Part shown: positions 25,970-30,932 of the stretch, piece after piece
Layout of the letters: each line of letters starts with the position of its first letter
Numbering within the stretch: position 1 is the first letter of the stretch
Notes under the pieces: generated by a model
Databases searched by the model: none
What the model saw: the letters and a program-made list of their open reading frames with translations, nothing else
What the model was told of the DNA's origin: nothing
Translations under genes and position numbers: made by a program
Assembly: GCA_009778055.1 (NCBI GenBank)
Contig: WRKN01000003.1
Coordinates: 1-30,932 of the forward strand
Direction of reading: 5' to 3'
From: Synergistaceae bacterium
Lineage (GTDB): Bacteria; Synergistota; Synergistia; Synergistales; Aminobacteriaceae
DNA length: 30,932 nucleotides

Positions 25970-26759
25970 TCTTGTGCTTTATAAAGGTATGGTTATTATT
26001 GCGATGTGTGTGGAATTGCTGGCCGCGCCGGTTTGGGCCGCCGCTTCGGAATTGGCTTTGGCGTGCGCGTATGGAGATGTGCTGGCCGTCCGCAGACTGC
26101 TGGATGAAGGCGCCGATCCGGACGAAATCGACGAAGAAGGTTATACGCCGCTGTTAAGGGCTGTTTTTGCCGGACATTCCAGGCCGCTATCCATGCACTT
26201 GGACGTGATAAACCTTTTGATCGACGCCGGGGCGGACGTTAACGCGCGTGTGGGCGGCAGCCCGGCCGGGACGGTCAGCGCTCTCCACAAATCGGTGTCG
26301 GGCGGGGCGGCGTTTTTGGAGCTTACCCTGCTTTTGCTGGAGAATGGCGCCGATCCCGACCTCGACGGGGAGTGGGGCAGGCCGTTGCATGTGGCGGCGG
26401 CATCCGGCAAAGCCGGCTATGATGAAGTAAAGCTCCTGCTGGATTGGGGAGCCAACGCCAAAGCCCTCAATCAGCGGGGGTTGGAACCTCTTGTCGAAGC
26501 CGTTACGGCCCCAAGCCCGTCACTTGAAAAAATCACGCTTCTGGTGGAAGCCGGGGCGAACGTCAACGCGGTTTTTGACTGGAACGGGCACAACGGCCTG
26601 GACGCGCTCATGGCGGCGGCCATGAACGGAACCGAGGACATCGTCAAATTACTGTTGTATAATGGGGCATTAAAATATTCTAAGAGCGATGACGGGCTTT
26701 CCGCCTATGACTACGCTGTAAAAGCCGGGCGCGCGAATAATGTTTTAGTGTTGTGGTAA
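25950..26759 (+). CDS. Exported ankyrin-repeat protein
   Basis: The 269-residue protein begins with a signal-type segment (about 13-31, MVIIAMCVELLAAPVWAAA) and then four to six ankyrin repeats filling the rest. Typical repeat ends are visible: LLDEGADPDEIDEEGYTPL (about 51-69), LLIDAGADVNA (89-99), LLLENGADPDL (128-138), LLLDWGANAKA (162-172), LLVEAGANVNA (197-207) and LLLYNGA (234-240). Ankyrin repeats bind other proteins; this one should act in the periplasm or outside the cell, partner unknown. The start lies inside the nuclease gene: GAGGA sits 8-9 nt before the ATG at 25950, giving a 20-nt overlap in another frame. An internal ATG at 25989 would give a shorter signal peptide. Confidence 0.8.
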   Translation: MNMRTGDLVLYKGMVIIAMCVELLAAPVWAAASELALACAYGDVLAVRRLLDEGADPDEIDEEGYTPLLRAVFAGHSRPLSMHLDVINLLIDAGADVNARVGGSPAGTVSALHKSVSGGAAFLELTLLLLENGADPDLDGEWGRPLHVAAASGKAGYDEVKLLLDWGANAKALNQRGLEPLVEAVTAPSPSLEKITLLVEAGANVNAVFDWNGHNGLDALMAAAMNGTEDIVKLLLYNGALKYSKSDDGLSAYDYAVKAGRANNVLVLW

Positions 26760-26811
26760 CGCGCGTGGCGGCGCTCGATAATGAAAGCAGGGGATTGACA
26801 TAAAGGTTTTA

Positions 26812-27864
26812 GTGGCAATGGTCGCTTTGTTGTGCGCCTTTTCAGTGGGATTTGTTCTCAAGCTGGCCAGCGGTGTTTTCATTCCTATGGTAATAGCCTG
26901 GTTAATGCTGCAGATATTTCGTCCGATCATAGACCTCGGCAGGAAGATCAAGCTGCCGCCGATTGTGAACCTGGTGCTGGTCTTCGCCGTTTTTTTCAGC
27001 CTGTGTTATATAGGCATCATTTTCTGCACCACGCAGATCGTGGAGTTCAACAGGACATACATCCAATATTCTCCCAAGCTCTACGAGATGACCATAGACA
27101 TCATGGAGGCGTTTCAAATCCCTCCGGAATCGCTGCCGCGCGTAAGCTGGATGGATATAGTGGGACGTTATCTCCGCAATATTTCAGAACTGGCTTTCGC
27201 CCTTTCCAGCAAATTCGTTTTGACTCTTGTTTTTTTCTTTTTCATGCTGCTGGAAGCGCCGTATTTGAACGAAAAGATCGACAGGGCGTTCTCCGGACAC
27301 AACTCCGTCAGGGTCAGAAACATCATGTCCTCCGTAAGCCGCGAAATCAGCAGATACCTTGGAACCCTCTCCTTTATAAGCCTGATTACCGGCCTTCTGG
27401 CTTGGGGGTTCCTTGAGTTCATGAAAGTGGAGCTGGCCGTGGGCTGGGGGGTACTGATATTTCTCCTGAACTTCATACCGACGGTGGGTTCCATAATCGC
27501 CACCGCCCCGCCGGTCATGATGGCGATACTGCAATTTTCGCCCGGATACGCCAAACCTGTTGTGGTTTTGGTTGTGCTGACTGCCATACAGTTTGGCATC
27601 GGCAATTTTATAACTCCCAAGGTGGTCGGTGACAGGCTTGGACTCAGCCCTGTGGTACTGCTGCTTTCCCTTCTGCTTTGGGGAATGATATGGGGTATCC
27701 CCGGGGCGATTTTGTCCGTTCCGATAGTGGCCATCATCAAAATTGTCTGCGAGAATTTCTCGTCGCTCAAGCCCATCGCCGTCATAATAGGAAGCGGAAG
27801 AGCAGCCCCCGCTCCGCCCGAGGCCGAGGCTCCGGGAGACAATGGAGGAAAAACGTCCGCGTGA
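26812..27864 (+). CDS. AI-2E / PerM family permease
   Basis: The 350-residue polytopic protein has the family plan. Two N-terminal membrane helices (about 3-35) and a third at 50-70 are followed by an amphipathic periplasmic region (about 75-135). Then come a helix pair with LLAWGFLEF, and the conserved C-terminal block FIPTVGSIIATAPPVMMAIL and NFITPKVVGDRLGLSPVVLLLSLLLWG. Some family members have been linked to autoinducer-2 export or to sodium/proton exchange; the substrate is not predictable here. The start is GTG at 26812, with AAGG 5 nt before it. The Pro/Ala/Gly-rich last 25 residues are poorly conserved and overlap, on the opposite strand, the small ORF described below. Confidence 0.88.
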   Translation: MAMVALLCAFSVGFVLKLASGVFIPMVIAWLMLQIFRPIIDLGRKIKLPPIVNLVLVFAVFFSLCYIGIIFCTTQIVEFNRTYIQYSPKLYEMTIDIMEAFQIPPESLPRVSWMDIVGRYLRNISELAFALSSKFVLTLVFFFFMLLEAPYLNEKIDRAFSGHNSVRVRNIMSSVSREISRYLGTLSFISLITGLLAWGFLEFMKVELAVGWGVLIFLLNFIPTVGSIIATAPPVMMAILQFSPGYAKPVVVLVVLTAIQFGIGNFITPKVVGDRLGLSPVVLLLSLLLWGMIWGIPGAILSVPIVAIIKIVCENFSSLKPIAVIIGSGRAAPAPPEAEAPGDNGGKTSA

Positions 27865-27979
27865 CCGCGCGAAGTTCTCCATAAATAATCCGCAAAAACA
27901 AAAACCAAAGCCCAAACATAACGGTTTGCTGCATAACGTAGCCCCAAGACCATATGGCTGCGTCTGTCATATTTTTCAC
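27782..27979 (-). CDS. Candidate small membrane peptide under S24-repressor control (tentative)
   Basis: This is a 65-codon ORF on the minus strand. A strong Shine-Dalgarno (GGAGGG, 27989-27984) lies 4 nt before a GTG at 27979. The ATG at 27982 directly abuts it, and another ATG at 27970 is 13-14 nt away. The predicted peptide has a short polar start, one hydrophobic segment (about residues 8-33, with WSWGYVMQQ and MFGLWFLFL) and a basic C-terminus. The first 38 codons, with the whole hydrophobic part, lie in the intergenic region; the last 27 overlap the permease gene antisense. It stands about 38 nt downstream of the expected start of a strong divergent promoter that carries repressor sites. 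I recognise no family. Size and layout recall SOS-induced membrane toxins, but this is analogy; a chance ORF in the leader of an RNA is the alternative. Confidence 0.4.
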   Translation of the reverse strand: MKNMTDAAIWSWGYVMQQTVMFGLWFLFLRIIYGELRAVTRTFFLHCLPEPRPRAERGLLFRFLL

Positions 27980-27999
27980 CATTCCCTCCGTGATTTGTG

Positions 28000-28014
28000 C
28001 TACTTTGCAAGTAG
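28000..28014. promoter_or_regulatory. Operator-like dyad 1
   Basis: CTACTTTGCAAGTAG is a 15-bp dyad of the form CTACT-N5-AGTAG. It lies just downstream of the predicted start of the leftward transcript and shares spacing and outer bases with the two dyads at 28030 and 28095. Confidence 0.55.
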
Positions 28015-28023
28015 ATGTTTTGA

Positions 28024-28052
28024 ATTATGCTACGTATTACGTAGTAAGTCAA
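28024..28052 (-). promoter_or_regulatory. Leftward promoter with embedded repressor dyad
   Basis: On the minus strand TTGACT (28052-28047) and CATAAT (28029-28024) are separated by exactly 17 nt. The spacer is occupied by dyad 2. This is one of the best promoter matches in the window, and a repressor bound there would block polymerase directly. The transcript would run leftward from about 28017. Confidence 0.65.
28030..28044. promoter_or_regulatory. Operator-like dyad 2 (perfect palindrome)
   Basis: CTACGTATTACGTAG is a 15-bp perfect dyad about a central base, of the form CTACG-N5-CGTAG. It fills the spacer of the leftward promoter. Its centre is 30 bp from dyad 1 and 65 bp from dyad 3. Confidence 0.7.
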
Positions 28053-28082
28053 GACCGTTTAATATAACCTCTTAAACATGGC

Positions 28083-28112
28083 TTGACTTATACGCTACGA
28101 ATCGCGTAGGAT
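28083..28112 (+). promoter_or_regulatory. Rightward promoter of the repressor gene
   Basis: TTGACT (28083-28088) and TAGGAT (28107-28112) are 18 nt apart on the plus strand, with dyad 3 between them. The two divergent -35 boxes are part of a larger symmetry: TAAGTCAAG (28045-28053) mirrors CTTGACTTA (28082-28090), and GTTTAA (28057-28062) mirrors TTAAAC (28072-28077). Transcription would begin near 28120, before the GGGAGGGG of the repressor. Confidence 0.55.
28095..28109. promoter_or_regulatory. Operator-like dyad 3
   Basis: CTACGAATCGCGTAG has the same CTACG-N5-CGTAG form as dyad 2. It lies between the -35 and -10 of the rightward promoter, the expected place for autorepression by the adjacent S24 protein. 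Confidence 0.65.
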
Positions 28113-28143
28113 AATTGTTGACTAAATGAGGGAGGGGAAAACA

Positions 28144-28821
28144 ATGCCGCGAATCACTGGACTTATAGGGCAAAGAATCAAAGCCTGCCGCGAGGAAAAG
28201 GGAATGAAACGCCCGGAGCTTGCCGGGTTGATTGACGTTGATCCCAACACGTTGTATCGCTACGAAAACGGAAGTATAGGAATTAAGGACGACATGAAGG
28301 ATAAAATCGCGCGGGCGCTGGGGGTCAGCGTAGCTTACCTGATGAACGGAGGGGGGGCGGCTTTGGAGCCTGAACCTACCGTGCCGCCGCAGCTTTATCT
28401 TCCCGTTCTGGATCAGGAGGCGTGCGCCGGCGGCGGGTTCAGTTGGGACAGCGTCGAAACGGACGTCAAAGAGTGGATGCCATGGCCCGTCCTGGAGACC
28501 GGAGGCCCCACCGGGCCTCATAAGCCATATTTTGTGCGGGTGGAAGGAGAAAGCATGATAGGCGCCAACATTGACGACGGCTGCCTGATACTGGTCAACC
28601 CGAACATAGAGGTGCGCAGCGGGGATATCGCCTACGTCAGATGGAACGACCGCTGTTCCGTGAAGGGTATTCTTTTTTACAAAGACGGCAGGGTAGAGCT
28701 GCGCCCCGCCAACAATAACTTCAGGTCGACGTGGATAGAAAAGGATGACATCGAGTACCTCGAAATTCTGGGCAAGGTCGTGCGCTGGCTGAACATGGGC
28801 GTTCCCAAAAGTATAATCTGA
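28144..28821 (+). CDS. XRE-family transcriptional repressor with S24 (LexA/CI-like) self-cleavage domain
   Basis: The 225-residue regulator has an XRE helix-turn-helix domain (about 6-66, IGQRIKACREEKGMKRPELAGLIDV then NTLYRYENG). A Pro-rich linker (74-86) and an S24 peptidase domain follow. All elements for RecA-stimulated autocleavage are visible: the scissile Ala95-Gly96 in ACAGGG, Ser137 in VEGESM and Lys174 in SVKGI. Ser and Lys are 37 residues apart, as in E. coli LexA. The fold is phage CI-like rather than LexA-like, since the DNA-binding part is XRE. The frame is open to an ATG at 28126, but GGAGGGG 6 nt before the ATG at 28144 decides the start. Dyads of the form CTAC-N7-GTAG cover both its own promoter and a divergent one. 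It probably responds to DNA damage or single-stranded DNA; the rest of a prophage is not seen here. Confidence 0.88.
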   Translation: MPRITGLIGQRIKACREEKGMKRPELAGLIDVDPNTLYRYENGSIGIKDDMKDKIARALGVSVAYLMNGGGAALEPEPTVPPQLYLPVLDQEACAGGGFSWDSVETDVKEWMPWPVLETGGPTGPHKPYFVRVEGESMIGANIDDGCLILVNPNIEVRSGDIAYVRWNDRCSVKGILFYKDGRVELRPANNNFRSTWIEKDDIEYLEILGKVVRWLNMGVPKSII

Positions 28822-28842
28822 TACCAATCTGCGAAAACGTCG

Positions 28843-28875
28843 GGGTGCATCAGAACGCCGCACCCGAGCAAATTT
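28843..28875 (+). terminator. Weak terminator-like hairpin after the repressor gene
   Basis: GGGTGC (28843-28848) can pair with GCACCC (28860-28865), and a T run (28870-28875) follows after a short gap. The structure is partly inside the end of the convergent transposase gene. The displaced T run makes it uncertain. Confidence 0.3.
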
Positions 28876-29425
28876 TTTGCGGGGCAATTTCCTCGAATTT
28901 CATAAACGAATCGACGTCCCTGTAAAAGCAATCTTCCGTCCAGGTTTGGGGATTGTTTTCGATATATTCCGCAATCCGCCGGTAATCGTCTTCGTCGCGG
29001 ATAATGTGGTCATGAAAAGATTTTTGCCAAACGGAATAACCGACCTTAATAGAAACAGCCCGTTTCCATTGATTCATCACCCTCGACACCGTAGGGGCGG
29101 CATTCTGCCGCCCGTTCCCGTAAATACCGATAATCATATGAACATGGTTTGGCATGATTACGGAACAATCCACAGATACGTCCTCATATGTACGCGATAA
29201 CGTCAATATTTCATTTTCAATTATTTCTCCGGTGTGCGTCAGGCGTGGGCAGTACAGGGGGGATGGGTGGTCTTGGGGAAACGGGCGGCAGGATGCCGCC
29301 CCTACGGTGATGGCCGAGAATATTTCCATGCGGCCAAGGGCGCAAATCGTCACAAAGTACGCGCCGTTTTGGCTGTAATCGTAATCTTTTAATCTGTTGG
29401 GTTTACGTTTGGGTAATTCTTTCAT
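28850..29425 (-). CDS. REP-associated tyrosine transposase (RAYT / IS200-like, Y1 transposase)
   Basis: This is a 191-residue single-domain transposase. The start region NRLKDYDYSQNGAYFVTIC, the metal-binding HUH motif as MPNHVHMII (His94, His96), and the C-terminal helix with Tyr148/Tyr154 (DDYRRIAEYIENNP) identify the Y1 transposase family. RAYT proteins nick and rejoin single-stranded REP sequences. The ATG at 29425 has GAGG 10 nt upstream. Four 25-bp palindromic units related to each other lie in and just upstream of the gene. Two of them are part of the reading frame and encode VGAASCRPF (41-49) and NGRQNAAPT (104-112), apparently in surface loops. It is convergent with the repressor gene. 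Active or recently active mobility is plausible but not shown. Confidence 0.88.
   Translation of the reverse strand: MKELPKRKPNRLKDYDYSQNGAYFVTICALGRMEIFSAITVGAASCRPFPQDHPSPLYCPRLTHTGEIIENEILTLSRTYEDVSVDCSVIMPNHVHMIIGIYGNGRQNAAPTVSRVMNQWKRAVSIKVGYSVWQKSFHDHIIRDEDDYRRIAEYIENNPQTWTEDCFYRDVDSFMKFEEIAPQKICSGAAF
29091..29115 (+). repeat. REP-like palindromic unit a (inside the RAYT gene)
   Basis: The unit begins GTAGGGGCGGCAT and ends CTGCCGCCCGT, so GGGCGGCA-type arms can form a hairpin. It matches units b, c and d at nearly every base and is read in frame as residues 104-112 of the transposase. Confidence 0.75.
29281..29305 (-). repeat. REP-like palindromic unit b (inside the RAYT gene)
   Basis: This is an inverted copy of unit a with one base difference (ATCCTG for ATTCTG when read in the same direction). 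It encodes residues 41-49 of the transposase. Confidence 0.75.
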
Positions 29426-29447
29426 CGTTTGATTGCCTCGAAATTGG

Positions 29448-29472
29448 GTAGGGGCGGCATCCTGCCGCCCGT
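29448..29472 (+). repeat. REP-like palindromic unit c
   Basis: This 25-bp unit has the same sequence as unit b read in the opposite direction. It lies 23 bp upstream of the transposase start codon and forms an inverted pair with unit d. Confidence 0.8.
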
Positions 29473-29493
29473 GTTTGTTCACGCGCACCGGGG

Positions 29494-29518
29494 ACGGGCG
29501 GCAGGTTGCCGCCCCTAC
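29494..29518 (-). repeat. REP-like palindromic unit d
   Basis: This is an inverted copy of unit c with one changed base in the loop. Units c and d, 21 bp apart and facing each other, form a REP doublet like those moved by RAYT proteins. Confidence 0.8.
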
Positions 29519-29529
29519 CAATTAATAAA

Positions 29530-29557
29530 CCCCTCTCCTTTATAAAAAGGGGAGGGG
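29530..29557 (-). terminator. Intrinsic terminator of the tandem pilin genes
   Basis: On the minus strand CCCCTCCCCTT pairs with AAGGAGAGGGG (one mismatch) around a TTTAT-type loop. TTTATTAATT follows. It lies 57 nt after the stop of the last pilin gene. Confidence 0.55.
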
Positions 29558-29613
29558 GGGAACAAAACAGGGCCTCTAAAGGGGGACTAAAGAAGCCCCA
29601 CAAGCCATCAGTT

Positions 29614-30108
29614 CTACCGCATTATCATGCCCACGTGAGTGTCGCCTGTACGTCCTTGGTACTTACCCCTATCCGTCGCGGCGGTTCCGCCGATAAGCCC
29701 CACGTTGTCCGCCCGGCTAGCTAGACGTGTCCTGACGCCATCTTTTGCCACGTCGGTTCGAAATATAGCGTAACCATCGTTAGGACTTCCATTGACAGTC
29801 CAAGGAGGAGTAGTTGTAGTACCACCGGAGGTAGAGGGGACAAACTTGTCCGGATTGTCCGCATACTTCGCAACAGCCGCTAACAGTGGCGCACCACTCA
29901 GAGAACTATAGGCCGGGTCATCCATACTATCCGCGTGAAGCAGTAACGCGGCGCTCTTCAAACTACGCAAATCACTGATAATATTGGAAGCCTCCGCCGA
30001 GTCCGTTGCGGAGCCGCTGGAAAGGAGCATCGCCGCGGCGAGGATGCCGATGATAACGATAACAATCAACAACTCAACCAACGTAAAACCTTTGCGATTT
30101 TTAATCAT
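29614..30108 (-). CDS. Prepilin-like protein, second of a tandem pair
   Basis: The 164-residue protein starts MIKNRKG followed by FTLVELLIVIVIIGILAAAM, a textbook type IV prepilin leader and first helix; cleavage is expected after Gly7, with Glu at +5. The helix continues into SSGSATDSAEASNIISDLRS, which it shares almost identically with the upstream copy. From about residue 60 the two differ: this one has a Thr/Gly-rich loop (STSGGTTTT), a short strand region (NDGYAIFRTDV) and a Gly/Asp-rich end. GGAGGAG about 6 nt before the ATG fixes the start. It would be assembled into type IV pili or a type II-like pseudopilus, or be used in DNA uptake. The two genes are 53 nt apart, so they are one transcript. 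There are no cysteines. Confidence 0.88.
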   Translation of the reverse strand: MIKNRKGFTLVELLIVIVIIGILAAAMLLSSGSATDSAEASNIISDLRSLKSAALLLHADSMDDPAYSSLSGAPLLAAVAKYADNPDKFVPSTSGGTTTTPPWTVNGSPNDGYAIFRTDVAKDGVRTRLASRADNVGLIGGTAATDRGKYQGRTGDTHVGMIMR

Positions 30109-30161
30109 AACTTTCTCCTCCCCATAGGGGACTAATATGAGGATCCGAAGGGTCTCCAAGC

Positions 30162-30662
30162 TCAATTCAAGTTAATCCGTACTCCGCCCGTATCAGTGCT
30201 CTGATATTGCGCAGTCCCACCGGCGTTCAGGAGACCCGCATCTTTAGCTCGACCTGCTAAAGCCCTCGGAATGCCAGGAGAAGTCTTACCCGCCGTCACA
30301 AAGTCGTAAACTATGCTCGCAGGAGCACCGCCGGCAACCGCAGCGGTGAAAGTCCAACCTGCCTCCGTAGTCCCCGTAAAAGTTACTCCAGTGTCACCAA
30401 TCACCGGCAAAGCCGTAACATATTTCAGCGGGTTGTCCGAAAACGCTACATAATCCGCAAAGGTAGCAGGCTGTCTATCGTACCTCGCGTAGTACAGCAA
30501 GCGCGCGGATCTCAGACTGCGCAAGTCGCTGACGATGGTAGAAGCCTCCGCCGCGTCGGTGGCGGAACCACTGGAAAGGAGCATCGCCGCCGCGAGGATT
30601 CCGATGATGACGATAACTATCAATAACTCAACCAGTGTAAAACCTTTGCGAATCTTAATCAT
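30162..30662 (-). CDS. Prepilin-like protein, first of a tandem pair
   Basis: The 166-residue protein starts MIKIRKG followed by FTLVELLIVIVIIGILAAAM, with cleavage expected after Gly7 and Glu at +5. Residues 1-50 nearly match the neighbouring copy, although many codons differ silently, so the duplication is not recent. The C-terminal domain (about 60-166) is different in sequence: LLYYARYDRQPATFADYVAF, then a Thr/Gly-rich beta region (DTGVTFTGTTEAGWTF). GGGAGGT about 6 nt before the ATG sets the start. A major pilin and a variant or minor pilin is the simplest reading of the pair. The pilus assembly genes (ATPase, platform, peptidase) are not in this window. Confidence 0.88.
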   Translation of the reverse strand: MIKIRKGFTLVELLIVIVIIGILAAAMLLSSGSATDAAEASTIVSDLRSLRSARLLYYARYDRQPATFADYVAFSDNPLKYVTALPVIGDTGVTFTGTTEAGWTFTAAVAGGAPASIVYDFVTAGKTSPGIPRALAGRAKDAGLLNAGGTAQYQSTDTGGVRINLN

Positions 30663-30805
30663 AACTCTACCTCCCTGTCTTAAGGCCGGATTACCCCAAG
30701 CTGACGGGCAATCATCCATAAAGCTACACAGCGCGTAGAAACAAACCCTACATTCCGATTCCGCTTTATCCGACCCGGCCCCCCTCCTTTCCCGCTTCTT
30801 TCTTC

Positions 30806-30833
30806 ACTATCAAAAAGTACACTTTTTGATAGT
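30806..30833. promoter_or_regulatory. 28-bp perfect palindrome upstream of the pilin genes
   Basis: Two 13-base arms, ACTATCAAAAAGT and ACTTTTTGATAGT, flank a central AC without any mismatch. It lies 144 bp before the first pilin start. A partial copy of one arm (CACTTTTTCGAT) recurs at 30899-30910. It may be an operator for a dimeric regulator, a bidirectional terminator for whatever lies to the right, or a mobile-element end. The rest of 30663-30932 shows no ORF or promoter that I can support. Confidence 0.55.
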
Positions 30834-30932
30834 TTCCCTCGGATGCCTTTGAGGAAAATTTTTAAGGCTTATTCTTGAAATTTTCGATATTTTGCGCACA
30901 CTTTTTCGATCATTTACCAAAAACGGCTGTGG

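Noticed and set aside
27168..28052. 294-codon minus-strand ORF across the permease gene and repressor control region
   Set aside because: It begins at a TTG inside the promoter's -35 box, upstream of the expected transcript start, and most of it is the permease read backwards.
28126..28143. Repressor start at ATG 28126
   Set aside because: The only good Shine-Dalgarno (GGAGGGG) lies after this ATG and suits the ATG at 28144.
29091..29518. The four 25-bp palindromes as a CRISPR array
   Set aside because: Units alternate in orientation, spacing is irregular (21 to about 165 bp), and two lie inside a transposase gene; they fit REP elements.

Overview
The window looks like a chromosomal segment of a Gram-negative anaerobe, most likely a member of the Synergistota. 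The RND pump with its membrane-fusion protein argues for an outer membrane. The small prepilin-like proteins, a LivK-type binding protein and the valS-dxs-tlyA / nadK-recN layout are of a kind I associate with that phylum. This assignment is from recognition only; no search was run. Coding density is high and most housekeeping genes are on the minus strand.

Layout. 1-271: the first 90 codons of a minus-strand non-ribosomal peptide synthetase that runs off the left edge. 272-534: spacer with a MITE-like inverted repeat. 535-2348: two plus-strand membrane proteins (HdeD/DUF308 type; DUF1624 acyltransferase type). 2476-7982 (minus): a signalling operon (tandem HD-GYP protein, response regulator, hybrid histidine kinase with HPt), followed by a prepilin-like gene. 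8093-9336: carA behind a leader that can fold into two mutually exclusive hairpins, one resembling an intrinsic terminator. 9339-11939 (minus): nadK-recN. 12082-13194: a plus-strand periplasmic branched-chain amino-acid binding protein. 13221-18610 (minus): valS-dxs-tlyA, tightly packed. 18733-22904 (minus): an RND efflux pump and its adaptor. 22988-26759: an AddB-like iron-sulfur nuclease overlapping an exported ankyrin-repeat protein. 26812-27864: an AI-2E/PerM family permease. 28000-28821: an S24 (LexA/CI-like) repressor with an unusually clear divergent control region. 28850-29518: a RAYT/IS200-like transposase with REP-type palindromes around and inside its gene. 29530-30662 (minus): two tandem prepilin paralogues and a terminator. 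30663-30932: upstream spacer with a 28-bp perfect palindrome.

The best candidate for something undescribed is the 28-kb control region. Three dyads built on CTAC(G/T)-N5-(C/A)GTAG sit on two divergent promoters. One promoter reads the self-cleaving-type repressor. The other reads leftward into a short ORF (27782-27979) with a strong ribosome binding site and one hydrophobic segment. This resembles the logic of an SOS-type or phage-type switch controlling a small membrane peptide. The DNA elements are visible; the function is inference. Next in interest are the carA leader, the REP units that form part of the RAYT reading frame, and the palindrome ahead of the tandem pilins.
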